From Porphyromonas sp. (GTDB lineage: Bacteria > Bacteroidota > Bacteroidia > Bacteroidales > Porphyromonadaceae): a stretch of DNA of 16,973 nt. The notes under the pieces are model-generated. The model saw only the letters and a list, made by a program, of their open reading frames with translations, was not told the DNA's origin and made no database searches. Positions 6,687 to 14,502 of this stretch are shown piece by piece. The stretch spans positions 1 to 16,973 of the forward strand of contig JASBZK010000036.1 in assembly GCA_029983505.1 (NCBI GenBank). The letters are read 5' to 3'. Each line of letters opens with the position of its first letter. Within the stretch, counting starts at the first letter, position 1. The translations under genes and the position numbers were made by a program.

Positions 6687-6762
6687 CGTACCAATCTTCT
6701 CGGACGGTTCAGACCGAGAAAAGACTCCGGTACGTACCGAGACCAAGGGGTTCCATATATGG
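6687..6762. repeat. Inverted-repeat intergenic element between tyrS and murF
   Basis: Nested palindromes occupy this gap. CGTACC (6687-6692) pairs with GGTACG (6729-6734). Inside these, TTCTCGG (6697-6703) pairs with CCGAGAA (6714-6720). CGGTACGTACCG (6728-6739) is a perfect 12-bp palindrome, and CCATATATGG (6753-6762) abuts the tyrS stop codon. The words ATCTTCTCGG, AGACCGAGAA and GACCAAGG are shared with the trmB-uvrA gap. It lies inside the operon, so the hairpin would appear in the tyrS-murF transcript and could attenuate or protect it. Confidence 0.7.
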
Positions 6763-8052
6763 TCACTCGAATCGCAATAGGAAGTAATTTTTGCGACCCT
6801 TTTGGACAATCATATACTTGTCGTCTATCAAGTCGTCAGACGTTGGCGTGTACTGTTCGCTCTCGAGTTTCTCTTTATTGAGGCTGACGCCACCGCTCTG
6901 GATGAGCTTGCGGAGCTCTCCTTTACTCTTGAAGAAACCGGCTTTTTCGACCAAAAGATCCAAGACCCCGCCTCCGAGATCGTCCTTTGAGACAACAGCC
7001 ATCGGCACGCCTTCGAAGACGGAGAGGAAGGTCTCTTCGTCCACGCTCTTGAGGGTATCCTTCGTGGCATTGCCAAAGAGTATCTCGCTGGCTTTTACGC
7101 TATTTTCGTAGTCTTCTTTGGAGTGAACCAGTATCGTGAGCTCTTCGGCGAGTTTCTTTTGGAGAGGTCTCAAGTGCGGCGCCTCTGCCTGTTCTTTCTC
7201 AATCGCTTCAATCTCGTCTTTGGAGAGAGAGGTGAAGATCCGGATAAATCGACCGGCATCTTCGTCAGACACATTGAGCCAAAACTGGTAGAACTTATAG
7301 GGCGAAGTGTACCTCCGGTCAAGCCAGACGTTACCACTCTCGGTCTTGCCGAACTTGGTGCCGTCCGCCTTTGTGATCAGCGGGCAGGTGATGGCATAAG
7401 CGTCCGTGGCTCCCTGGGTACGGCGAATAAGCTCCATACCTGTGGTGATGTTGCCCCACTGGTCGGAGCCACCGAGCTGGAGACGGCAGTTTTCGTTTTT
7501 GTAGAGGTAGAGGTAATCATATCCCTGGAGGAGCTGGTAGGAGAACTCAGTGAAAGAGAGTCCCGACTGTGCATTCGCCTCAAGTCGTTTCTTTACAGAG
7601 TCTTTGCTCATCATATAGTTCACGGTGATGTGCTTACCGATGTCGCGAATGAAGTTGAGGAAAGAGTAATCTTTCATCCAGTCATAGTTATTGAGCAACT
7701 TCGCGGCATTAGGGGCGTCGCTCTCGAAATCAAGGAACTTAGAGAGCTGCGCTTTAATCGCCTCCTGATTGTGGCGCAGAGTCTCTTCGTCAAGCAGCGT
7801 GCGCTCGGCTGCCTTCAGAGACGGGTCGCCGATCATACCGGTGGCACCACCTACCACCGCTATCGGACGGTGTCCGGCTCTCTGGAGATGGCGAAGCATC
7901 ATTACGCCTACGAGGTGACCGATATGGAGGGAATCGGCAGTGGGGTCTATCCCCACATAACCGCTGACCATTCCTTTATTAAGAGCTTCTTCAGTACCGG
8001 GGATGATGTCGTGAATCATCCCTCTCCAAGTTAGTTCTTCTACAAAATTCAT
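6763..8052 (-). CDS. tyrS: Tyrosyl-tRNA synthetase
   Basis: This 429-aa class I aminoacyl-tRNA synthetase charges tRNA-Tyr. The HIGH motif is at 43-46 (SLHIGHL) in GYVGIDPTADSLHIGH. The tyrosine pocket segment SYQLLQGYDY and QLGGSDQWGNI are present. The KMSKS equivalent is KFGKT (233-237), as in the TyrS subgroup of E. coli. A C-terminal S4 RNA-binding domain includes SKGELRKLIQSGGVSLN. Length is normal and the ATG at 8052 gives the expected N-terminus. It follows nhaA by 50 bases with no promoter-like box between. No T-box is expected in this phylum, and none is seen. Confidence 0.96.
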   Translation of the reverse strand: MNFVEELTWRGMIHDIIPGTEEALNKGMVSGYVGIDPTADSLHIGHLVGVMMLRHLQRAGHRPIAVVGGATGMIGDPSLKAAERTLLDEETLRHNQEAIKAQLSKFLDFESDAPNAAKLLNNYDWMKDYSFLNFIRDIGKHITVNYMMSKDSVKKRLEANAQSGLSFTEFSYQLLQGYDYLYLYKNENCRLQLGGSDQWGNITTGMELIRRTQGATDAYAITCPLITKADGTKFGKTESGNVWLDRRYTSPYKFYQFWLNVSDEDAGRFIRIFTSLSKDEIEAIEKEQAEAPHLRPLQKKLAEELTILVHSKEDYENSVKASEILFGNATKDTLKSVDEETFLSVFEGVPMAVVSKDDLGGGVLDLLVEKAGFFKSKGELRKLIQSGGVSLNKEKLESEQYTPTSDDLIDDKYMIVQKGRKNYFLLRFE

Positions 8053-8102
8053 ATTGGGAAATAAGTGTGTGTCAAAAAAGCCTTACACGAGGAAAAAGAG
8101 GG

Positions 8103-9491
8103 TTACGAAAGTTCGACACCCGTCATTTTGTCTTTATGTTCTTTATTCAATATCACTCGAAGTACAAAGTAAGCCATAATTCCGGACAAAAGCGAACCGA
8201 CAAGGACGCCCATTTTTGCTTCATTAAGCAACTTCGAGGAAAGGTCGCCCACGACAGAGGGGTCGAAAGCCAAAGTGGCGAGGAAAAGCGCGACAGTAAA
8301 CCCGATACCGCCAAAAATGGAGAGTCCGAAGAGGTTCTTCGTCGTCATGTGCTTGGGATATTTCGCCAATCCGAGTTTGCAAGCCAACCAAGTGAAGCTG
8401 AAAATACCGACTGTCTTCCCTACCAAGAGGCCCAAGACTATGGCCAGCGGGATGCCGACGAGCTCACTCGCTTCAAAAGCTCCGAGTGTCACACCCGCAT
8501 TGCTAAAAGCGAAGAGCGGAAGAACCACGTAGTTGACAAAAGGAGAGACTTGGCGGAACATCCTCTGGGTGAGGTTATAAGTATTTGTAAGCGTTACTTT
8601 CGCACTGAACACCTTCTCTAAAAGGTCATCCTCCATAAAGCAGTGCGCAGGGAGATTTTTCTTGTGATCCTCTTCGAGCTCCGTGCTCATCCACTTGAGT
8701 TTATTGAGCAGTTCCCCTCTGGAAGAAAGGGGTCTGTGCGGGATAGCCAGCCCCATCAGTACGCCTGCAATCGTCGCATGTACTCCTGAGTGGAGGAAGA
8801 AAAGCCACGAGACAAAGAAGAGCAGATAATAGAGAGAGATGCGTCTCACTCTCGTATAGCCGAGCAGAAAAGCGACTAACGCCGTCAAAACACCCAGTCC
8901 CAACATCGAGAGATTGATGCCCCCTGAGTAGAAGACGGCTATCACTATGATGCCGCCGATGTCGTCAACTACAGCAAGTGTCATCAGGAAGACCTTGAGC
9001 GTCGTCGGGACTTTGCTGCCGAGAAGTGCGAGGACGGCAAGGGAGAAAGCGATATCCGTAGCCATCGGGATCGCTGCCCCGTGCAGCTGCGCCGGTTCGT
9101 GTGCGACGGCGATGTAAACCAAAACCGGCACAATCATCCCGCCCAAGGCCGCAATAACGGGAAGCATGGCATCGCGAAAGTTTGAGAGCGAACCCTCCAA
9201 GAGCTCGTGCTTGATCTCAAGCCCAACGGTGAAGAAGAATATGGCCATCAGGAAGTCGTTAATGAAGAGGCCTACATTCATCGAATGACCGTGGACTTGG
9301 AAGAGGTCGAAGCCTGCGACCGAAAAGCTTATGGGGATATTCAAAAAGGCAAAGTACCCCTCCGCAAGCGACGTATTGGCTGCAATGAGCGCTATGACGG
9401 TCGCGATGAAGAGGTATGCCGAAGAATTGAGCCCTGCTATGTACTCGAAAATCGATTTTCTTCCGGGAGTTTTGACACCTGAAGCTTTCAT
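8103..9491 (-). CDS. nhaA: Na+/H+ antiporter NhaA
   Basis: This 462-aa inner-membrane antiporter expels Na+ in exchange for H+. The ion-binding aspartates of the family are present: Asp176 and Asp177 in AVVDDIGGI, and Asp146 in MATDIAFSLAVL. The segment MAIFFFTVGLEIKHELLEGSL is the usual NhaA N-terminal block and ends in a conserved pH-sensing region. It is longer than E. coli NhaA (388 aa). The extra length comes largely from a hydrophilic loop after HRPLSSRGELLNKL, rich in Glu and Lys, which is common in long NhaA forms. I chose the ATG at 9491 over a TTG two codons earlier. It sits between mrp and tyrS with gaps of about 50-60 bases. Confidence 0.93.
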   Translation of the reverse strand: MKASGVKTPGRKSIFEYIAGLNSSAYLFIATVIALIAANTSLAEGYFAFLNIPISFSVAGFDLFQVHGHSMNVGLFINDFLMAIFFFTVGLEIKHELLEGSLSNFRDAMLPVIAALGGMIVPVLVYIAVAHEPAQLHGAAIPMATDIAFSLAVLALLGSKVPTTLKVFLMTLAVVDDIGGIIVIAVFYSGGINLSMLGLGVLTALVAFLLGYTRVRRISLYYLLFFVSWLFFLHSGVHATIAGVLMGLAIPHRPLSSRGELLNKLKWMSTELEEDHKKNLPAHCFMEDDLLEKVFSAKVTLTNTYNLTQRMFRQVSPFVNYVVLPLFAFSNAGVTLGAFEASELVGIPLAIVLGLLVGKTVGIFSFTWLACKLGLAKYPKHMTTKNLFGLSIFGGIGFTVALFLATLAFDPSVVGDLSSKLLNEAKMGVLVGSLLSGIMAYFVLRVILNKEHKDKMTGVELS

Positions 9492-9549
9492 ACTCAATAA
9501 TGTGGTTTTTTGGAGTTGATTAAGCGGTTTATACAGGAATAGTTTCTCT

Positions 9550-10674
9550 TTACTTTACGTTTACTTCCACTTTATGGGAGGGGGCAAGCGTTGCATTTCT
9601 CTCGTTCACGGCTTCGACGAGTCTCTCTGCGAGCTCGCCGAAAGCTAAGCCCATAATGGTCTCCGTATTCAGAGCGATGGGCGCACCTTTGTCCGCAGCT
9701 TCGCGTACGCTTTGTACGAGCGGAATCTGAGCCAAGAGCTTCGTGCCGGTCTCCTCGGCCAATCTGCGTCCGCCACCTTCTCCGAAAATAAAATACTTGT
9801 TATTCGGAAGCTCGGCAGGCGTAAACCAGCTCATATTCTCCACCACACCAAGAACCGGTACATTTATCTTCTCGTCCTGGAACATCGAGATACCCTTACG
9901 TGCGTCATCCGTGGACACACTCTGAGGTGTCGTCACGACTATGGCTCCGGTGATGCCGAGCGTCTGGATCAGCGTGAGGTGGATGTCGCTCGTGCCGGGA
10001 GGAAGATCCACGAGGAGAAAATCAAGCTCGCCCCAGTTACCTTCCCGTATCAGCTGACCGATGGCATTGGAAGCCATCGATCCACGCCAGATGATGGCAT
10101 TCTCCTTTTGGACAAAGAACCCGATGCTGAGCATCTTTACGCCGTAATTCAGCACGGGGTCGATGAGTTCCTTATTGCCCACGGTGACCAGTACCGGACG
10201 CGCCTCTTCGACGTTCATCATTCTTGGGATACTCGGACCGTAAATGTCGGCATCAAGGAGTCCGACTTTGTACCCCATCTGTGCAAGCGCCACGGCGAGG
10301 TTCGTCGTGATGGTACTCTTACCTACCCCACCCTTGCCACTCGATACGGCGATGATGTTTTTCACGCCCGAGAGCGGCTGTTCCTCCTCTTTAGCCTGGC
10401 TTTGGGGTACTTCGGGGAAAAGCGGTGTAATCGCCACCTCCACGTGCGGTCCTATTTCCCGCTTCAACGCTGCTTCGGAAGCTTTGATGATGGACTTGTA
10501 GAAGGGGTCTTTGGCTTTCTTGAACCGGATGGAAAAAGTCACTTGGTTACCCGAAATCCGGATGTCGTCCTGGAGCATACCTCCGGAGACAATGTTTCCC
10601 TCTTCGCCCGGGTAACGGACGCTTTTGAGGGCATCTATGATAAGCTGCGGATACAGCTGTTGGTTTTCTGTCAT
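9550..10674 (-). CDS. mrp: Mrp/ApbC/NBP35-family P-loop ATPase, cysteine-free
   Basis: This 374-aa protein has an N-terminal MIP18/DUF59-type domain (about 1-85) followed by a deviant Walker A ATPase domain with SSGKGGVGKST (111-121), LLDADIYGPSIPRM and LLVDLPPGTSD. Family members carry or insert Fe-S clusters through a C-terminal CxxC. Here the matching region reads VENMSWFTPAELPNNKYFIFG, and the whole protein contains no cysteine. The ATPase parts look intact, so it is probably active, but it cannot hold a cluster in the way described for ApbC. Other Bacteroidota Mrp proteins, as I recall, have a similar FTPAELP segment. Its ATG overlaps the trmB stop (ATGA). Confidence 0.9.
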   Translation of the reverse strand: MTENQQLYPQLIIDALKSVRYPGEEGNIVSGGMLQDDIRISGNQVTFSIRFKKAKDPFYKSIIKASEAALKREIGPHVEVAITPLFPEVPQSQAKEEEQPLSGVKNIIAVSSGKGGVGKSTITTNLAVALAQMGYKVGLLDADIYGPSIPRMMNVEEARPVLVTVGNKELIDPVLNYGVKMLSIGFFVQKENAIIWRGSMASNAIGQLIREGNWGELDFLLVDLPPGTSDIHLTLIQTLGITGAIVVTTPQSVSTDDARKGISMFQDEKINVPVLGVVENMSWFTPAELPNNKYFIFGEGGGRRLAEETGTKLLAQIPLVQSVREAADKGAPIALNTETIMGLAFGELAERLVEAVNERNATLAPSHKVEVNVK

Positions 10675-11459
10675 GGTTTGATTTCTGTTCCTATCTTTTC
10701 ACTCGCAGTAAGGGAGGCGTAATTTCGCCCAAAACTGCGATAGGTGTCAAATTCTATTTCGACGTCGGGTTCCACGGCTCCGTCGATCTTCTCATTCAAA
10801 GCGAAAGAGAGGTATTTTATCGTCAGCCCTCTACCGATCCATTGGTTTTCGTAGTAGGTCCGTATCTCTTGGAGCGGACCGCGAACCCCACCCTCTTCGT
10901 GGACATCCACAATATCGCTTAGGAGGGTCAAGCCATTCTCCAAGACTACTGCTTTCGTGTAGGCATACAAAAAAGGCGAGTCCGTCTTCAGATGCACTTT
11001 CCCTCCTTCTTTCGACAGGCTGCGATACAGCTTCAAGAAGTCCACCGAGGTAAGTCTCTTGTGTACTTTCTTCATCTGAGGGTCGGGGAATGTGATCCAG
11101 ATCTCGTCGACTTCTCCCCGTTCGAAGAAATGAGCCAATAGCTCGATTTCCGTTCGTAGGAAAAAGGCGTTTTTCAGACCTTTATTAGACGCATCCTTGG
11201 CACCGGTCCAAATTCTGTTGCCTTTGATGTCGATGCCGACGAAGTTTTTGTCAGGGAAGCGCTCGGCGAGACCCACAGTATACTCTCCCTTTCCGCACCC
11301 GAGCTCGAGGACAATCGGGTTTTCGTTACCGAAAACCTCGGAACCCCAATGCCCTTTGTGCGGAAAGACTTCTCCCGATTTCAGAGACCTGTAAGGGTAC
11401 TCATATACGTTGGGGAGGACTTTTAACTCGGCAAACTTGGCCGTCTTATTCTTACTCAT
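10671..11459 (-). CDS. trmB: tRNA (guanine-N7-)-methyltransferase TrmB
   Basis: This 262-aa S-adenosylmethionine-dependent enzyme makes m7G at position 46 of the tRNA variable loop. The SAM-binding motif ELGCGKGEYT is at 52-61 and the second strand GIDIKGNR at 75-82. The TrmB signature FPDPQMKKVHKR (124-135) replaces the more common FPDPWPKKRH form. VHLKTDS and the C-terminal TYYE segment, followed by an Ile-Lys-containing tail, fit the family. It is first in the minus-strand gene cluster and has a good promoter directly upstream with a very short leader. The start codon at 11459 is the only reasonable one. Confidence 0.92.
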   Translation of the reverse strand: MSKNKTAKFAELKVLPNVYEYPYRSLKSGEVFPHKGHWGSEVFGNENPIVLELGCGKGEYTVGLAERFPDKNFVGIDIKGNRIWTGAKDASNKGLKNAFFLRTEIELLAHFFERGEVDEIWITFPDPQMKKVHKRLTSVDFLKLYRSLSKEGGKVHLKTDSPFLYAYTKAVVLENGLTLLSDIVDVHEEGGVRGPLQEIRTYYENQWIGRGLTIKYLSFALNEKIDGAVEPDVEIEFDTYRSFGRNYASLTASEKIGTEIKP

Positions 11460-11473
11460 CGTTAAATCAGATA

Positions 11474-11506
11474 CAAAGTTAATAAATAGTTCGGGTTAGT
11501 GCCAAG
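11474..11506 (-). promoter_or_regulatory. Bacteroides-type promoter of the trmB operon
   Basis: Read on the minus strand: CTTG (11506-11503), about 21 bases, then TAACTTTG (11481-11474). This matches the Bacteroidota -33/-7 pattern and lies 14 bases before the trmB ATG, so the leader should be only a few bases long. I found no comparable box in the other gaps of the minus-strand cluster. Confidence 0.65.
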
Positions 11507-11539
11507 AAATACGGACTAAAAACTTCGAGGTATTTTCAC

Positions 11540-11613
11540 ACAGACCGAGAAGATCGGCTCGGTACGACGTAGACAAATAACTCGGTACGACCAAGGCGAT
11601 CTTCTCGGTCTGT
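11540..11613. repeat. Inverted-repeat element in the trmB-uvrA divergent gap
   Basis: A perfect 17-bp inverted repeat, ACAGACCGAGAAGATCG (11540-11556) and its complement (11597-11613), encloses a perfect 11-bp direct repeat CTCGGTACGAC (11558-11568 and 11581-11591). It lies between two divergent genes, roughly 35 bases upstream of the trmB promoter and about 57 bases before the uvrA start. It could be a regulatory site for either gene or a copy of a mobile or structural intergenic repeat. Confidence 0.9.
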
Positions 11614-11669
11614 ATGAAATAGGCAGCGTTCTGTATTTTGGGTACCTTTATGTGTTAAAACGACGTACA

Positions 11670-14492
11670 ATGAAGCAAGACGAATATATAGAATTGGATG
11701 GCGTTCGGGTGAATAACCTGAAAAACATCTCCGTAAAAATACCTCGTAATAAACTGGTGGTCATCTCCGGTCTCAGCGGAAGTGGCAAGAGTTCCCTTGC
11801 CTTTGACACCCTCTATGCGGAGGGGCAGAGACGCTATGTGGAAAGTCTCAGCGTGTATGCACGGCAGTTCGTCAGCAAGATGAAGAAGCCGGAAGCAGAC
11901 CACATCATAGGTATCCCTCCCGCCATAGCAATCCAACAGCGTATCACGAACCGATCCCCCCGCTCCACCGTGGGGACCACTTCCGAGGTGTACGACTACT
12001 TGAGGATGTTTTTTGCAAGGGTAGGACACACGTTCAGTCCCGTAAGCGGAGAGGAAGTCAAGAGACAAACGACGGCGGATGTCACCGCGTTCATCGGTTC
12101 GCTACCTGCAGGTGAGGCAGTTATGATCTGTGCGCCTATGTTTGTCCCGAGAGGCAGACCGCTCTCGGATCATTTACAGCTCCAGCTCGCCAACGGCTAC
12201 GTCCGCATCCTCAAAGACGGAGAAGCCGTCCGCATCAGTGATTTCCTTGAGCGCAAAAGCATCGGTAGGGAGAAGAAAAGCGGACTTTATCTCGTCATCG
12301 ACCGCGTGCGGGCAGATGCAGAGAGTGAAGCCACACTCTCGAGAATCGGAGACTCTGTGGAGACGGCATTTTTCGAGGGGCGTGGTGAGTGCCTTATCAA
12401 ATGGGATGGGGGACAAAAAGCCTTTAATGACCGCTTCGAGGCGGACGGGATCAAATTTGAGGAGCCTACAGACAAGCTTTTTTCCTTCAATAGCTCCGTC
12501 GGCGCCTGCCCCACGTGCGAGGGTTACAGTATGGTGATGGGCATCGACGAAGACCGGGTCATAGCCGACAAATCGCTCTCCCTTTACGAGGAATGCGTCC
12601 TCCCTTGGCGCGGACTGAAGATGAGTATGTGGCAGAAACGGTTCATCGCAGACACAGCGGACTACGATTTCCCCGTACACCGCCCCTACAAGGACTTGAC
12701 CGAAGAGCAAAAAGCGCTCCTCTGGGACGGCATACCAGGAGAAGTGTACGGCATCAATGCCTTCTTTAAGCACTTAGAGCAGAATACGCACAAGATGCAT
12801 TTCCGCATCATGCTCGCCCGATTTCGCGGCAAGTCGACTTGCCCCACTTGTAAGGGCAAAAGACTGCGGAAAGAGGCTTTTTACGTAAAAGTGGGCGGGA
12901 AGGACATCGGGCAATTGGTCGAAATGCCCATTTCCGAGCTTAGGAAGTGGATCGAGGACTTCTCTCTACCCGAGGAAGACTTCAAAGCCGGCGAACGTCT
13001 CCTCGGCGAACTGAGACGGCGCATCGGATTCCTTGACGACATCGGTCTCGGCTATCTGAAGCTCAACCGCGTGGCAGGCACCCTTTCCGGAGGTGAGAGC
13101 CAGAGAATCGCCCTTGCCAAATCCCTCTCCGGCGGGCTCATCGGATCACTTTATGTCCTGGATGAGCCCACAACCGGGCTTCACCCCAGAGACACCCATT
13201 TGCTCATAGATATTATGCGCCGGCTCACCGATGCCGGCAATACCGTTGTCGTCGTGGAGCATGACGAAGAGGTGATCCGATCAGCCGACCTCGTCATCGA
13301 TATCGGCCCCGAAGCCGGTGAGCATGGGGGCGAAATCGTCTATTATGGCACACCGGAAGAAATGTCCGAGGCACCAAAAGGAACTTCCTACACCGTGGAG
13401 TACCTCACGGGCAGGCTCAAGCTCCTCACACCGAAGAGACGGGCACTCAATCACGGAGAGATCGAAATAAAAGGTGCCTACAAGAATAACCTCAAAGACA
13501 TCGACGTCCAAATCCCCCTTCAAGCCATCACGGTCGTTACCGGCGTTTCCGGTTCGGGTAAGAGTACCCTGATGCGCGATATTCTCTACGAAAGCGTCCG
13601 TAAGCAGCTCAACCACTCCACTCCGTCTGCAGTGGGTGCCAAGGAGGTGCTTTTTGACCTTAATAGAGTGCAGAATGTCGAGTACGTGGATCAAGACGCA
13701 CTCGGCAAGAGTACGAGATCCAACCCCGTCACCTACATAGGAGCGTATGACCTTATTAGGGATATTATGTCGCTTCAGCCTCTCTCGAAGCAGATGGGCT
13801 ACACGGCGCAGTATTTTTCCTTCAATAAGGAGGGCGGTCGGTGCGAGTACTGCAAGGGCGAAGGCGTGATCACGGTTGAGATGCAGTTTATGGCCGACCT
13901 CCAGATCGAGTGCGAAGAGTGTCACGGCAAGCGCTTTCAGGACGAAATCCTCGAAGTGACCTACAATGGCAAAAACATCTACGATATCCTCGAGATGACC
14001 GTGAATGAAGCGGTCGATTTCTTTCGCGCTTCTGCCGAAGCAAAAGTTTACCCCGAGACCATAGCCGAGTCTGTCGCCCAGTCCCTCGGCGTGCTTCAGG
14101 ACGTCGGTCTCGGCTACGTCCGTTTGGGACAAAACTCCAGCTCACTCTCCGGAGGAGAAACGCAGAGGCTCAAGCTTGCCTCCTACCTCCAAGGCGACAA
14201 CAAAAAGAGTACGCTCTTCATTTTCGACGAACCCACTACCGGTCTTCACACCAACGACATCAAGGTCTTGATGGACTCCTTTAATGCCCTCATCCGGCAC
14301 GGTCACACCGTGGTCATCGTCGAGCATAACCTCACCGTCATCAAGTGTGCGGACTTCGTCATCGACCTTGGTCCCGAAGGCGGGGACAAAGACGGCGGGC
14401 ACGTCGTCTACTCCGGACCGCTTAAAGGGTTACTCAAAGCCAAAGACTCCTATACTGCGAAGTATCTCGCTGCCGAGATGGAGAGAGAATAA
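11670..14492 (+). CDS. uvrA: Excinuclease ABC subunit A
   Basis: UvrA (940 aa, normal length) is the damage-recognition ATPase of nucleotide excision repair and loads UvrB onto lesions. Both ABC halves are complete: Walker A GLSGSGKSS (34-42) and GVSGSGKST (625-633), signatures LSGGE (472-476 and 826-830), and Walker B LYVLDEP (494-500) and LFIFDEP (849-855). Zinc-module cysteines are paired at 280/283 with 391/394 and at 725/728 with 748/751. The YDYLRMFFARVG region is the UvrB-binding start. I chose the ATG at 11670; a GTG at 11652 would add six residues. The first half has SPVSGE where many UvrA proteins have another Cys pair. The upstream inverted repeat is the only obvious regulatory structure; no LexA box was recognised. 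Confidence 0.97.
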   Translation: MKQDEYIELDGVRVNNLKNISVKIPRNKLVVISGLSGSGKSSLAFDTLYAEGQRRYVESLSVYARQFVSKMKKPEADHIIGIPPAIAIQQRITNRSPRSTVGTTSEVYDYLRMFFARVGHTFSPVSGEEVKRQTTADVTAFIGSLPAGEAVMICAPMFVPRGRPLSDHLQLQLANGYVRILKDGEAVRISDFLERKSIGREKKSGLYLVIDRVRADAESEATLSRIGDSVETAFFEGRGECLIKWDGGQKAFNDRFEADGIKFEEPTDKLFSFNSSVGACPTCEGYSMVMGIDEDRVIADKSLSLYEECVLPWRGLKMSMWQKRFIADTADYDFPVHRPYKDLTEEQKALLWDGIPGEVYGINAFFKHLEQNTHKMHFRIMLARFRGKSTCPTCKGKRLRKEAFYVKVGGKDIGQLVEMPISELRKWIEDFSLPEEDFKAGERLLGELRRRIGFLDDIGLGYLKLNRVAGTLSGGESQRIALAKSLSGGLIGSLYVLDEPTTGLHPRDTHLLIDIMRRLTDAGNTVVVVEHDEEVIRSADLVIDIGPEAGEHGGEIVYYGTPEEMSEAPKGTSYTVEYLTGRLKLLTPKRRALNHGEIEIKGAYKNNLKDIDVQIPLQAITVVTGVSGSGKSTLMRDILYESVRKQLNHSTPSAVGAKEVLFDLNRVQNVEYVDQDALGKSTRSNPVTYIGAYDLIRDIMSLQPLSKQMGYTAQYFSFNKEGGRCEYCKGEGVITVEMQFMADLQIECEECHGKRFQDEILEVTYNGKNIYDILEMTVNEAVDFFRASAEAKVYPETIAESVAQSLGVLQDVGLGYVRLGQNSSSLSGGETQRLKLASYLQGDNKKSTLFIFDEPTTGLHTNDIKVLMDSFNALIRHGHTVVIVEHNLTVIKCADFVIDLGPEGGDKDGGHVVYSGPLKGLLKAKDSYTAKYLAAEMERE

Positions 14493-14502
14493 GACTACCG
14501 AG

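Noticed and set aside
7123..8034. 303-residue plus-strand frame opposite tyrS
   Set aside because: TyrS motifs on the minus strand are complete. Long antisense frames are expected from the codon bias here.
9712..10722. 336-residue plus-strand frame opposite mrp
   Set aside because: Mrp is clearly coding on the minus strand; the antisense product is rich in His and Arg and lacks a domain.
12174..14132. Minus-strand frames of 199 and 283 residues inside uvrA
   Set aside because: uvrA has every ABC and zinc motif on the plus strand; these are shadows.
14284..14502. N-terminal extension of the DUF2851 frame into uvrA
   Set aside because: The 73 extra residues are Ser/Thr/Pro-rich, come from uvrA codons in another frame, and precede the conserved start at 14503.
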